Shown: positions 1 to 8,604, numbered from the stretch's first letter. The stretch is 60,317 nt of DNA from Rhodanobacter lindaniclasticus (GCF_004799035.1 NZ_MWIO01000011.1:1-60317), one strand, 5' to 3'. The notes: generated by a model not told the origin, from the letters alone. Numbers and translations are program-made.

Positions 1-1800
1 AACATGGTCCGGCTGACCATCATCAACCTGGTGTTCTTCGCGTTCCTGGCGATCGTGCTGATCCTGGTCGTGGCCGCCACCGCCGCCGACGAGCATGGTG
101 TACAGCCAGACAGCGTGCTGGTGCTCAAGCCGCAGGGGCAGCTGGTCGAGCAGTACAGTGCCGCGCCGCTGCAGCGGGCGATGTCGCGGCTCTCCGGCGA
201 GGACGTCAACCAGGTGCAGCTGCGCGATCTGGTCGGCGCGATCGACGCGGCGGCGAAGGATGCGCGGATCAGTCGCATCCTGCTGCTGCCGGGCGAGCTC
301 GACAGCGGCGGCTTCGCGGCCCTGCGCGAGGTGGGCGCGGCGCTGGACCGCTTCCGCGCCGCCGGCAAGCCGGTGATCGCCTGGGGCGTCAACCTGGACC
401 AGGGGCAGTACTACCTGGCCGCCCATGCCGACCGGGTGCTGCTCGACCCGCAAGGCGGCGTGATGCTCACCGGCCTGGCCAACTACCGCCTGTTCTACAA
501 GGACATGCTCGACAAGCTCGGCGTCGACGTGCACCTGTTCCGCGTGGGCGAGTTCAAGAGCGCGGCCGAACCGTACATCCTCGACCACGCCTCCGCCGAG
601 GCGAAGCAGGCCGACAGCTACTGGATGGGCGGGTTGTGGGACGGCTACCTCGACGAAGTGGCCGGCTTGCGCAAGATCGACCCGGCCACGTTGCGCGACG
701 ATGTCGACAACCTGCCGCAACACATCGCCAGCACCCAGGGTGATCTGGCCAAGCTGGCGCTGGACCAGCACTTGATCGACGGCACCGCCACCCGCGCCGA
801 GCTGATCGCGATGTTGCGCGGGCAGGGCGTGCCGGCCGGGGAGAAGCAGCAGGGCTTCCGCCAGGTCGATCTGGCACGCTATGTCGACCACCTGCCGCGC
901 GAGGGCAAGCTGCTGGCCCCCGGCGTGACGGTCGTGGTGGCCGAGGGCGAGATCGTCGGCGGCAAGCGCGCGCCGGGTGCGGTCGGCGGCGAGTCCACCG
1001 CCGCATTGATCCGCACCGCACGCGAGGACCGCCGCACCAAGGCGCTGGTACTGCGCGTGAATTCCCCCGGTGGCGAGGTCTACGCTGCCGAGGAAATCCG
1101 CCGCGAGGTGGCGCAGACCCGCGCGGCCGGCATCCCGGTGGTGGTGTCGATGGGCAACGTGGCGGCCAGCGGCGGCTACTGGATCTCGATGAACGCCAAT
1201 CGCATCCTGGCCGAGCCGAACACCATCACCGGCTCGATCGGCATCTTCGGCATGTACTACACGGTGCCCGGCACGCTGGCCAAGCTCGGCATCCGCAGCG
1301 ACGGCGTCGCCACCGGTCCGATGGCCGGCGCCTTCGACATCACCCGTCCGCTCGACCCGAAGGTCGGCACGGTGATCCAGGCAGTCATCGACAAGGGCTA
1401 CCGCGACTTCGTCAGCAAGGTCGCCGAGGCCCGCGGCAAGTCGTACCCGGACATCGACGCGATCGCCCAGGGTCGCGTGTGGACCGGCCGCCAGGCCCTC
1501 GAGCGCGGGCTGGTCGACCGGCTCGGCGGTCTCGACGACGCCGTGGCCGAGGCCGCGACACTGGCCAAGCTGGGCAAGGACTACCCGGTGCGCTACGAGG
1601 AGGCCCCGCTGGGCAGCTTCGAGCGCTTCCTGGTCAATCTCAATCGCGACGCCAGCACGCACGTGCTGCAGTCATGGGGCGTGCGTCTGCCGCGCTGGTT
1701 TGCGCAATTGCCCGAGCTGGCGCCGGAGCTGGAGCTGCTGCGTCACGCCAGGGCCGGTACGCCGAACATCTACGCCGACTGCCTGTGCAGTCCGCGCTGA
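1..1800 (+). CDS. sppA: Signal peptide peptidase SppA, 67K type (5'-truncated by window edge)
   Basis: Membrane-bound serine protease that degrades cleaved signal peptides. An ATG lies at 4-6, but the frame is open to base 1, and the visible N-terminus starts directly with a hydrophobic stretch, whereas family members have roughly 20 more residues before the membrane anchor. I therefore infer that the true start lies upstream of the window. Visible: one N-terminal transmembrane segment (residues ~5-27 counted from the ATG), then two tandem S49 peptidase domains. The Lys/Ser dyad is readable as K185 in GEFKSA and S389 in AASGGYW. The E. coli enzyme (618 aa) uses K209/S409, and the same 200-ish spacing supports the call. 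A small lipoprotein gene converges on its 3' end, 9 bases away. Confidence 0.93.
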   Translation, partial: NMVRLTIINLVFFAFLAIVLILVVAATAADEHGVQPDSVLVLKPQGQLVEQYSAAPLQRAMSRLSGEDVNQVQLRDLVGAIDAAAKDARISRILLLPGELDSGGFAALREVGAALDRFRAAGKPVIAWGVNLDQGQYYLAAHADRVLLDPQGGVMLTGLANYRLFYKDMLDKLGVDVHLFRVGEFKSAAEPYILDHASAEAKQADSYWMGGLWDGYLDEVAGLRKIDPATLRDDVDNLPQHIASTQGDLAKLALDQHLIDGTATRAELIAMLRGQGVPAGEKQQGFRQVDLARYVDHLPREGKLLAPGVTVVVAEGEIVGGKRAPGAVGGESTAALIRTAREDRRTKALVLRVNSPGGEVYAAEEIRREVAQTRAAGIPVVVSMGNVAASGGYWISMNANRILAEPNTITGSIGIFGMYYTVPGTLAKLGIRSDGVATGPMAGAFDITRPLDPKVGTVIQAVIDKGYRDFVSKVAEARGKSYPDIDAIAQGRVWTGRQALERGLVDRLGGLDDAVAEAATLAKLGKDYPVRYEEAPLGSFERFLVNLNRDASTHVLQSWGVRLPRWFAQLPELAPELELLRHARAGTPNIYADCLCSPR

Positions 1801-1809
1801 GGCGCAGCG

Positions 1810-2016
1810 TTACTGTTGTTGCGCCTCGATCTGCTTGCGCTGCTCCTCGGCGTGCTTGTCGACCAGCTTCTGCACGTCCTTCGCCCGCTGCTCGTCCGCC
1901 TTGAGGGCATCGAAGGGCGTGCTGGCGGCGGCAGCCGGTTTGGCCTGGGGTTCGGGCGGCTTGCTCGAACAGGCGGCCAGGGCCAGCACGCAAAACAGGA
2001 GAGGCAACGGCTTCAT
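1810..2016 (-). CDS. Small lipoprotein, hypothetical (68 aa)
   Basis: Short secreted protein with a classical type II signal peptide: Met-Lys, a hydrophobic core, then the lipobox LAAC followed by SS, which predicts an acylated mature protein beginning at that Cys. The mature part is a short Pro/Ala linker followed by a charged, Gln-rich helix (KADEQRAKDVQKLVDK and a terminal QQQ), probably coiled coil. I do not recognise a family. The start is chosen at the ATG at 2016 because it directly precedes the signal peptide; a longer in-frame upstream reading has no signal features. It is convergent with sppA and divergent from the SDR gene at 2121. Confidence 0.72.
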   Translation of the reverse strand: MKPLPLLFCVLALAACSSKPPEPQAKPAAAASTPFDALKADEQRAKDVQKLVDKHAEEQRKQIEAQQQ

Positions 2017-2120
2017 GAGGGAGTTCCCGGCGAGACGACCCGGCGAGTGTCCCGCCGCGTGACGCCACAGGCAAGCTGCCGGGCCGAGCGCGGTTGCGGA
2101 CACGTTGCTAAGCTGGCGCC

Positions 2121-2915
2121 ATGAACAGCCTCCCGTACAACCGCGCGGACGCGTGGCAACTGCGCGGGCATACCGCCCTGGTGACCGGCGCGAGCAAGGG
2201 CATCGGCCTGGCCACGGCGCGCGAACTGGCCGGTCTCGGCGCCGACCTGCTGCTGGTGGCGCGCGACGAGGACTACCTGGAGCAGGTGCGCGTCGAGCTG
2301 GCCGAGGACTTTCCCGCGGTCCAGGTGCTGGCCTGCGGCGCCGACCTGGCGGAGGCAGAGGAGCGCCTGGCGGTGTTCGACTGGATCGCCGACCTGGGCG
2401 CGCCGCTGTCACTGCTGGTCAACAACGCCGGCGGCAACCAGCCCGCCGCCACGCTGGATTACACCGACGAAGCCTGCCAGGCCATCTTCGAGCAGAACCT
2501 GTTCTCCGCCTTCGCGATGTGCCGGCTGGCCCATCCGCATCTGGTCCAGCATGCCAATGCGGCGATCGTCAACGTCGGTTCGGTTTCGGCGGTCACCCAC
2601 GTGCGCACCGGCTCGCCCTACGGCATGAGCAAGGCGGCCCTGCACCAGCTCACCCGCAACCTCGCGGCGGAGTGGGCAGTCGACGGCATCCGCGTCAACG
2701 CGGTCGCACCGTGGTACATCCGCACCCAGCGCTCGGAGCCCGCGCTGGCCGACCCGGATTACCTGGACGAGGTGCTCGACCGCACCCCGCTGCGGCGGAT
2801 CGGCGAGCCCGAGGAGGTCGCCGCCGCGATCGCCTTCCTGTGTCTGCCGGCCGCCGGCTACGTCACCGGCCAGGTGCTGGCGGTGGATGGTGGATTCCTC
2901 TCGTACGGGTTCTGA
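2121..2915 (+). CDS. SDR-family NAD(P)-dependent oxidoreductase (tropinone-reductase-like)
   Basis: Cytoplasmic short-chain dehydrogenase of 264 aa. The Rossmann glycine motif TGASKGIG is near residue 22, NNAG near 95, the catalytic Ser in VGSVSAVTH and the YGMSK (YxxxK) pair follow, and the C-terminal VDGGF loop is present. The overall pattern is closest to bacterial proteins annotated tropinone reductase-like or glucose/ribitol dehydrogenase-like, but the substrate cannot be read from sequence. It stands alone: divergent from the small lipoprotein, and its stop is only 5 bases from the stop of the convergent GGDEF gene. No clear promoter hexamers are visible upstream. Confidence 0.88.
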   Translation: MNSLPYNRADAWQLRGHTALVTGASKGIGLATARELAGLGADLLLVARDEDYLEQVRVELAEDFPAVQVLACGADLAEAEERLAVFDWIADLGAPLSLLVNNAGGNQPAATLDYTDEACQAIFEQNLFSAFAMCRLAHPHLVQHANAAIVNVGSVSAVTHVRTGSPYGMSKAALHQLTRNLAAEWAVDGIRVNAVAPWYIRTQRSEPALADPDYLDEVLDRTPLRRIGEPEEVAAAIAFLCLPAAGYVTGQVLAVDGGFLSYGF

Positions 2916-2920
2916 GCGGG

Positions 2921-4057
2921 TCAGAACAGGTCGATGCTGCCGGCAGCGAGGCCGCGGCCGAGTTCGCCGCAGGCGCCGAGTTCCTCGTAGCCGCGCACGC
3001 CGTCGCGGCCGTGCTGCTTGACGAAGTACAGCGCCTGGTCGGCGCGGTCGAGCGCCACGGCGGGATAGTCGTGCACGCCGATGCGCGAGTAGCCGATGCT
3101 GACGGTGACGTGGCCGACCAGCGGAAAGGCGAAGCGGGCGACGTGCGCGCGGAAGCGTTCCAGCACGCCGTGCACGGTGACCTCGTCGGTGGCGCTGAAC
3201 AGGGCCACGAACTCCTCGCCGCCGAAACGGAACAGCACGTCGCCGCGGCGGAAACAGGCGCGCATCTGCTGCGCGAGCAGCAGGATCACCTCGTCGCCAT
3301 AGACATGGCCGAAGTTGTCGTTGATGTGCTTGAAGTGGTCGATGTCCACGATCGCCAGCCACACCTGCGCCGCCTCGCCGGCCGGCGCCGCGCGCTGCTC
3401 CTGCGCGGGCGGAACGGCAAGCGGATACGGCCGCAGCGGCCTATCGCGCAGTTGCAGCATGCGCTGCAGCTGGCGCTCGAGACTGCGCCGGTTGTACAGG
3501 CCGGTCAGCTTGTCGTGCTCGCTCTCGTGCAGCAGCGCGGTGTAGTTGGCGTAGATGCGTGCGAAGCCGTCGATCAGCGACCGGCTGCGCAGCGGTGCCA
3601 GCGCGCTGTCCAGTTGCAGCGCACCGATCGCGCGCCCTTCGCGCACGATCGGCACCAGCTGGCGATGCAGGCCGTTGCGGGTCTCGGTCTGCGCCTGCAT
3701 GTCCTGCAGGCAGCGATGGACCGGGCCCAGCGCCGCGCCCAGGCGTTCCGGTTCCAGCGGATGCACATGGTATGCGCCGCGGCTGTCGGGTGAGCAGCAC
3801 ACCACGCTTTCCAGCACGCTGTCCTCGGGGAAGCACTTGGCCAGGGTCACGCGGCGCGCGCCGGTCAGCTCGGCCAGGGTCAGCACCAGGCTGTGGTCGA
3901 GCGCGTCGAGGTCGCGATGGTGGGTGAGCGCCGCCAGCGAATCGAGCACGCGCCATTCGTCGGGCACCTCGACGGCCGCCGGCGGTGCCATCAGCACCTC
4001 GCCGCACGGGTCGGCCAGCTCCAGGCTGTCTTCCTCGATGAATTCGTGTTCGATCAC
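2921..4057 (-). CDS. Diguanylate cyclase with N-terminal GAF-like domain and C-terminal GGDEF domain
   Basis: Predicted to make c-di-GMP from two GTP. The 378-residue product has an N-terminal GAF-like region (roughly residues 25-175) and a GGDEF domain with an intact active site GGEEF at residues 279-283. The RxxD product-inhibition site is present as RRGD at 270-273, exactly five residues upstream, so feedback inhibition is expected. No transmembrane segment, so it is cytosolic. I chose the GTG at 4057 because GGGAG sits five bases ahead of it; an ATG at 4117 gives a longer, low-complexity N-terminus with no ribosome site. It neighbours the aryl-polyene operon end, but a terminator-like hairpin separates them. 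No EAL domain, so it is not a dual-function enzyme. Confidence 0.88.
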   Translation of the reverse strand: MIEHEFIEEDSLELADPCGEVLMAPPAAVEVPDEWRVLDSLAALTHHRDLDALDHSLVLTLAELTGARRVTLAKCFPEDSVLESVVCCSPDSRGAYHVHPLEPERLGAALGPVHRCLQDMQAQTETRNGLHRQLVPIVREGRAIGALQLDSALAPLRSRSLIDGFARIYANYTALLHESEHDKLTGLYNRRSLERQLQRMLQLRDRPLRPYPLAVPPAQEQRAAPAGEAAQVWLAIVDIDHFKHINDNFGHVYGDEVILLLAQQMRACFRRGDVLFRFGGEEFVALFSATDEVTVHGVLERFRAHVARFAFPLVGHVTVSIGYSRIGVHDYPAVALDRADQALYFVKQHGRDGVRGYEELGACGELGRGLAAGSIDLF

Positions 4058-4274
4058 GGACACTCCCGGCGCCGCGCGCCCGGATTCGGTTGGCGGGGAT
4101 CCGGCTGGGCCCTCCATTGTCGGTATCGGCCGCGCGGTGACGGTCTTTAGCGCGGGGTCGGAACCGGCGAAAAAGCCACTTCCCGTGGTTCTCCCCTGGC
4201 GCGGGCCCGGTACACGCACGGGCTCGCTCGCGTGAAGCAGTCACTCGGGTGACGGCTTCATGTCCGGCCAAAAG

Positions 4275-4299
4275 TGAGAGATCGAGTCACGACCTCTCA
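4275..4299 (-). terminator. Rho-independent terminator of the aryl-polyene operon
   Basis: Ten-base arms at 4275-4284 and 4290-4299 pair with one wobble around the loop 4285-4289. On the minus strand the stem is followed by CTTTT. The stem starts with the TGA stop codon of the ketoreductase gene, so transcription is expected to end immediately after that gene. Confidence 0.62.
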
Positions 4300-5034
4300 G
4301 GCCATGCCGCCGTTCACCCCGATCACCTGGCCGTTGATATAGCCGGCCGCGTCGGAGCACAGGAACGCGACCAGTGCCGCCACCTCCTGCGGCGTGCCTG
4401 CGCGCTGGGCCGGTACCAGTTCGCGGATGCGTTCGGGCGGGAACGCCGCCTCCGCCATGCGCCCCTCGATCACCCCCGGCGCGACCACGTTGACGGTGAT
4501 CCCGCGCGAGGCCATCTCGCGTGCCAGCGACTTGCTGGCGCCGTGCAGCGCGGCCTTGGCGGCGGCGTAGTTGGTCTGGCCGCGATTGCCCAGCCGCGCC
4601 GCGACCGAGCCGATCGACACGATGCGGCCGAAGCGCGCACGCGCCATCGGCAGCAGCAGCGGCTGGGTGACGTTGAAGAAACCATGCAGACTCACGTCGA
4701 TCACCCGATGCCATTGCTCGGCGCTCATCCCGGCCATCGGCGCGTCATCGTGAATGCCGGCGTTGTTGATCACCGCGTGGATGCTGCCTTCGCCCAGCAG
4801 CACGTCCAGTGCCGCGCGGCTGACCTCGGCGTCGCTCACGTCGAAGGCGGTGGCCTGCGCGCTGCCGCCGCCGGCGACGATTTCGCCGACCACCGCCTCG
4901 GCACGATGCAGGCTGTGGTTCGCGTGCACGATGACGTGGTAGCCGCCGAGGGCGAGTGCATGGGCGATCGCGCCGCCGAGCTCGCCGCTGCCGCCGGTGA
5001 CCAGGGCGCGTCGCAGGGAGGATGGGGCTGGCAT
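4297..5034 (-). CDS. 3-oxoacyl-ACP reductase, FabG family (ApeQ-like)
   Basis: NADPH-dependent ketoreductase of 245 aa, expected to reduce beta-ketoacyl-ACP during polyene chain building. Visible SDR features: glycine motif TGGSGELGG near residue 13, NNAG near 90, Ser in SIGSVA, and catalytic NYAAAK (YxxxK). It lacks any membrane segment. It is the last gene of the minus-strand aryl-polyene operon, 13 bases after the hotdog dehydratase domain, the same order as ApeP-ApeQ in E. coli-type clusters. In those clusters a ketosynthase (ApeR) follows; here a terminator hairpin follows instead. The family is broad, so a role outside the polyene pathway cannot be excluded, but context supports it. Confidence 0.88.
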   Translation of the reverse strand: MPAPSSLRRALVTGGSGELGGAIAHALALGGYHVIVHANHSLHRAEAVVGEIVAGGGSAQATAFDVSDAEVSRAALDVLLGEGSIHAVINNAGIHDDAPMAGMSAEQWHRVIDVSLHGFFNVTQPLLLPMARARFGRIVSIGSVAARLGNRGQTNYAAAKAALHGASKSLAREMASRGITVNVVAPGVIEGRMAEAAFPPERIRELVPAQRAGTPQEVAALVAFLCSDAAGYINGQVIGVNGGMA

Positions 5035-5047
5035 GGGCGACCTCGAA

Positions 5048-5474
5048 TCAGGGTTGGGGGTGGATCACCGCGGCGCGGCCGCTGCACAGCAGCCGGCCGC
5101 GATGCTCGACGCGGAACGCATACTGGGCGCCGCCGTCGTCGGCGTACAGACATTCGGCATGGACGTCCAGATGGCCATCCAGATGATCGACGTATTCCTC
5201 GAACAACGCCACCTCGCGCAAGCTGACCAGTCGACCGGGCCGTGCCACCTCGCTGCCGCGGGCGCGCGCGAGCAAGCCGCCGTGCACCGCCATCGCCTGC
5301 GCACCGTACTCGGCCAGGTGCACCGCGTGCAGGCCGTGTTCGCCGCGCAGCGGGTTGTCCGCGCGTGCATGGCCCGCGCTGGTCGCGTGGATGCTGCGCT
5401 CGTCCCACGCCAGTACCGCATCGAGCAGGCACATGCTGCCGGCGTGCGGGATGAGATGGGCCCAGTCAGTCTTG
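5048..5474 (-). other. Hotdog-fold dehydratase domain (ApeP-like) at the 3' end of the fused frame
   Basis: This part encodes ~141 residues with the hallmarks of the ApeP/FabZ-like 3-hydroxyacyl-ACP dehydratase group: the N-terminal LIPHAGSMCLLD segment, a central HAVHLAEYGAQAMAVHGG helix with conserved His and Glu, and a C-terminal strand ending in GRAAVIHP. It would dehydrate 3-hydroxyacyl-ACP intermediates. Its own start codon is not evident; family members usually begin about ten residues before the LIPHAG-type segment, which is precisely where the palindromic element abuts. The native start has probably been displaced or lost. Confidence 0.75.
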
Positions 5475-7945
5475 AGGAGCCTGTCAGGCCTTGGCCGGCC
5501 GGGCTGCGAATCCGTCTGTGGGGTCCATATTCCTGCCGCTTCTTGATCCATGGAACTACCATGGATCGGCAAAGCGGCAGCAATCTGTCCTCCCACAGCC
5601 GCCTTCTCGCCTCGACCGCCAAGGCCCGACAGGCTCCTGGCATGCGGCGCCATCAGGATCGACAGGCAGAAATGGAAGGCCACGCCCAGGCTCACCGTGA
5701 GCCCGATCGCACGCAGCACCGGAATCGTCGCCCACGCCAGCATGCCGAACACCAGCAGCGCAGACAGCACGCAGACCAGGGTGGCATGCAGGGTACGCCG
5801 CTGCTCGGCCGGGTCGCCGGTGTCGCGCTCGAAGAACAGTGCGTAGTGCAGCCCGAGCCCGCCGGCCAGGATCAGCGCGACCAGGTGGAACAGCGAGATC
5901 TCGATGCCGGCCACGCGCTCGACCGCCAGCACCAGGAAGGTGGCCAGGGTCATCGGCGCCAGCACGTGCCAGGCACGGCGCGCGCTGCGCAGGGCGACCG
6001 AAATCGTCACCACCAGCAGCAGGCCGGCCGCCAGCAGCGCCTGCAGGATGCGCGTGCGGTAGGCGGCCACCAGCGATTCGGAGGCGGCCTTGAGATCGAG
6101 CAGATGTACCGCGCCGGCGCGATCCGCGCCCAGCGTCTGCAGCGCCGCCACGTCATGCACGCCGCTGACCGTGGCCAGGCCCAGCCAGTGGCCATCGCGC
6201 TGCACCAGCATGGCGGCCAGGCGCTGGCCCAGCGGCGTCTGCGCGTAGCGCTCGGGCGTCAGCGGCGGCAGCGCGCGTGCGGTTTCCACGTCGTCGACGA
6301 ACGGCTGGAACAGGTCGGCGCGGAACGGCATGCCCTGCAGCGCCCCGGCCAGTGCATGTTCGAGCGTGGCGCGATCGGGCAGCTGCTGCTGTCGCGCGCG
6401 TTGCTGTGCCACGGTGGGCAGATAGCGCGAAGGCAATTCGATCGCGTCGACCGCATGTCGCGCCACCAGTGCGTCGGCCTGCGGCTGCAACGCTTGCGAC
6501 AGCGCCAGCACGCCCTGTTCGGTGGGTGCCTGCAGCAACAGCAGGTAACGCACGTCCGGCGCACCCAGCGCTTCGCGCAGGCGCGCATCGTGCTGCAGCA
6601 GCGCGGTCGGCACCGGCGTCAGCGCGGCCAGGTTGTTCTGCCAGAACGGGCCCGGCGCCAGCGCCAGCATCGCCGCGATCGCCAGCGCCACCAGCAGCGG
6701 AATCCAGCGCGGGCGCGGCAACCGGTCGAGCCAGCCGCGAGCGCGGATCAACCAGCCCATCGCGGCCACGTCGCGCACGCGCCGCGGCAACAGGTGCGGC
6801 AGCAGGTAGCGCGTGCTCAGGCCCGCCACCAGCAGGCCGACGATGGTGAACACTGCCAGCTGCTGCAGGCCGGCGACGCCGGAGGCGTAGAACGCCAGGT
6901 AGGCGATGCAGGCCGAGGCGATCGCGGTAAGCAGCAGCGGCCACAGGTCGCGCACGCTTTGCAGCGCGTCCTCGCCGGCGCGGCGGTGGCTGAGCACGCG
7001 GATCGGGTATTCCTGCGCCACGCCGAGCAGGGTGAAGCCGAACGCCAGGGTGATGCCGTGCACTTCGCTGAAGACGAGGGTGAGCGCGGCGATGCCGGCC
7101 AGTGCGGCGCTGGCGATCGGCAGTGCGGACAGCAGCAGCGAACTCACGCTGCGATAGGCCAGCAGCAGCAGGGCGATGAAGCCGATCGTGGAGATGCGCC
7201 CGATCCAGTCCGCCTGATGCCGCGTCTGCGCGCCGATCACCACGCTGAAATAGCCGGGACCGCTCAGTTCCAGCTGCGCGTCGGCGCTGCCGGGCAACGC
7301 GTGGAACGCCTGGCGGATGCCGTCGATCGCCTGCTCCTGCGCGCCGGGGTCGAAGCCGGCGGCGACGGTCTGCACCAGCAGCAGCGCTTCGTGCTGCGGG
7401 GTGAACCACACGCCATCGCGCAGCTCCGGCGATTTCGCCGGCGCCCAGCGTTCGGCCAGCTTCAGCGTCTCCAGCGTGGGGTCGCGCGGCAGCAGGTCTT
7501 TCAGCAGGCTGGCGGCCGGCGAGGACAGGTCGTCCAGCCGCTGCTGCAACTGGTCGGCGAGATAGGCCTCGCCCAGTGGCTGCGTGTCCAGCGTGGGCGA
7601 GAGCAGGTAGCGGTACGGCAGCAACTGCGGATCGAGCGAGGACAGGTCGAAGCTGCCGTTGAGCACCTGGCTGTAGCGCGCGTCCTTCTTCAGCGCGGCG
7701 GCGAGGCCCTGGCTCAAGCTGGCCAGTTGTCCGTCGGAAGCACCGGAGATCGACAGCAGCAGCAGACGCGAACCCGGCCCCTCACCCACCTGTTCCATCA
7801 GCAGGCGTTGGTCCGGCGTGGTCGGTGCGGGCATGAAACTGCGCAGGTCGCTGCTGACGTGCAGGCGCTGGCTCACCATCCAGCCGAGCCCGGCCAGCAC
7901 CAGCAGCCAGACCACCAGCAGCGTGGCGCGGGCGCCGCGGTGCAT
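5048..7945 (-). CDS. RND/MMPL-family exporter fused in frame to a hotdog 3-hydroxyacyl-ACP dehydratase
   Basis: One uninterrupted reading frame of 965 codons. Residues 1 to ~769 form an MMPL/RND-type exporter: an N-terminal TM, a periplasmic domain, a TM bundle, a second periplasmic domain and a second TM bundle. It matches the ApeM-type exporter of aryl-polyene clusters, thought to move the polyene lipid. About 55 codons are then contributed by a palindromic element (5475-5638), and the rest (to 5048) is an ApeP-like hotdog domain that normally is a separate protein. The exporter ATG at 7945 is two bases after the stop of the LolA-like gene, so translation is probably coupled. Whether the cell makes a 965-aa fusion or reinitiates (an ATG at 5551 lies inside the element, without a good ribosome site) is unknown. 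Confidence 0.8.
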   Translation of the reverse strand: MHRGARATLLVVWLLVLAGLGWMVSQRLHVSSDLRSFMPAPTTPDQRLLMEQVGEGPGSRLLLLSISGASDGQLASLSQGLAAALKKDARYSQVLNGSFDLSSLDPQLLPYRYLLSPTLDTQPLGEAYLADQLQQRLDDLSSPAASLLKDLLPRDPTLETLKLAERWAPAKSPELRDGVWFTPQHEALLLVQTVAAGFDPGAQEQAIDGIRQAFHALPGSADAQLELSGPGYFSVVIGAQTRHQADWIGRISTIGFIALLLLAYRSVSSLLLSALPIASAALAGIAALTLVFSEVHGITLAFGFTLLGVAQEYPIRVLSHRRAGEDALQSVRDLWPLLLTAIASACIAYLAFYASGVAGLQQLAVFTIVGLLVAGLSTRYLLPHLLPRRVRDVAAMGWLIRARGWLDRLPRPRWIPLLVALAIAAMLALAPGPFWQNNLAALTPVPTALLQHDARLREALGAPDVRYLLLLQAPTEQGVLALSQALQPQADALVARHAVDAIELPSRYLPTVAQQRARQQQLPDRATLEHALAGALQGMPFRADLFQPFVDDVETARALPPLTPERYAQTPLGQRLAAMLVQRDGHWLGLATVSGVHDVAALQTLGADRAGAVHLLDLKAASESLVAAYRTRILQALLAAGLLLVVTISVALRSARRAWHVLAPMTLATFLVLAVERVAGIEISLFHLVALILAGGLGLHYALFFERDTGDPAEQRRTLHATLVCVLSALLVFGMLAWATIPVLRAIGLTVSLGVAFHFCLSILMAPHARSLSGLGGRGEKAAVGGQIAAALPIHGSSMDQEAAGIWTPQTDSQPGRPRPDRLLKTDWAHLIPHAGSMCLLDAVLAWDERSIHATSAGHARADNPLRGEHGLHAVHLAEYGAQAMAVHGGLLARARGSEVARPGRLVSLREVALFEEYVDHLDGHLDVHAECLYADDGGAQYAFRVEHRGRLLCSGRAAVIHPQP
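5475..5638. mobile_element. 164-bp palindromic MITE-like element inside the exporter-dehydratase frame
   Basis: Terminal inverted repeats of 21 bp (5475-5495 and 5618-5638) match at 20 of 21 positions; the outer end reads AGGAGCCTGTC. Further inverted blocks are concentric with them: CTGTGGG (5516-5522 with 5592-5598), CTGCCGCTT (5533-5541 with 5572-5580) and GATCCATGG (5545-5553 with 5559-5567) around a 5-base loop. All share the same centre near 5556. No transposase is encoded, so a non-autonomous, internally deleted insertion sequence is the best reading. No clear target duplication is visible at the ends. It reads through without stop on the minus strand and therefore joins the two flanking genes. 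Confidence 0.75.
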
Positions 7946-7947
7946 GT

Positions 7948-8604
7948 TCAGGGCGAGTCTGCGCACAGGGCCTGCAGCTCTGCGCGGGTCGGTTCGGCCG
8001 GCATTTTCTCGGCGAGCGGGCCGAGCAGGTCGACCGCCAGATCGCCGTCGGCCTCCTGCATGTGCATGCAGCGCGACTGGTCGCCCAAGCCGTCGATGCG
8101 GATGCGCGCGACCGTCTTCGCCACGCGCGCGTCGCGCGGCACCAGGGTCAGCGTCCACGCGCCGGCGGCATCGCCTTCGCGCTGGATCTCGAACGCCTGC
8201 TGCAATCGGGCAGCGTCACCGCTGAGCAAGGCGACGAAGCTGTCCAGCAGCACCTGCAGCTGCGGCGCACGCTTGAGCGAGAAGTGCCGCGCCGGTTTGC
8301 CGTCGCGCTGCTGGGTCACCTCGCCGTCGGCGATCGTTGCGGTCTCCGCACGCGGCTGCTCGACGCGCCGCTGCAGGCGGTCGTCGCCCAGCCAGGACAG
8401 TTGCCCGGAGACTACCAGCGGACGATCCAGCATCTTGAGGAAACGCGCCTCGGCGAACGCGGTGTGCGCCGGTGCCGGCTGGCGCAAGGCGGCGATCACG
8501 GCCTGCGTCGAGGTGGCCGCGACCGCCGGTTCAGACGCCCACGCGGTGGCCGCCCAGCACGGCAGCAGCAGGCTCAGCAGCAGGCGGGTCTTGCCAGAAA
8601 TCAT
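7948..8604 (-). CDS. LolA-like outer-membrane lipoprotein carrier protein (aryl-polyene cluster, ApeL-like)
   Basis: Periplasmic protein of 218 aa with a cleavable signal peptide (Lys-Thr-Arg then a Leu-rich core ending in AWA near residue 20). The mature region shows the LolA-like pattern of alternating strands with a FAEARFLKMLDRPLVVSG segment and a conserved RRVEQPRAET strand. In aryl-polyene clusters this protein is expected to help carry the polyene lipid across the periplasm together with the MMPL exporter encoded immediately downstream. The start at 8604 overlaps the 3' end of the acyltransferase gene by 74 bases, an unusually long overlap, but this ATG is the one giving a proper signal peptide. 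Confidence 0.82.
   Translation of the reverse strand: MISGKTRLLLSLLLPCWAATAWASEPAVAATSTQAVIAALRQPAPAHTAFAEARFLKMLDRPLVVSGQLSWLGDDRLQRRVEQPRAETATIADGEVTQQRDGKPARHFSLKRAPQLQVLLDSFVALLSGDAARLQQAFEIQREGDAAGAWTLTLVPRDARVAKTVARIRIDGLGDQSRCMHMQEADGDLAVDLLGPLAEKMPAEPTRAELQALCADSP

Noticed and set aside
5048..5551. A separate dehydratase gene starting at ATG 5551
   Set aside because: The ATG is inside the palindromic element, has no ribosome site, and the frame is continuous with the exporter; listed as a domain of the fusion instead.
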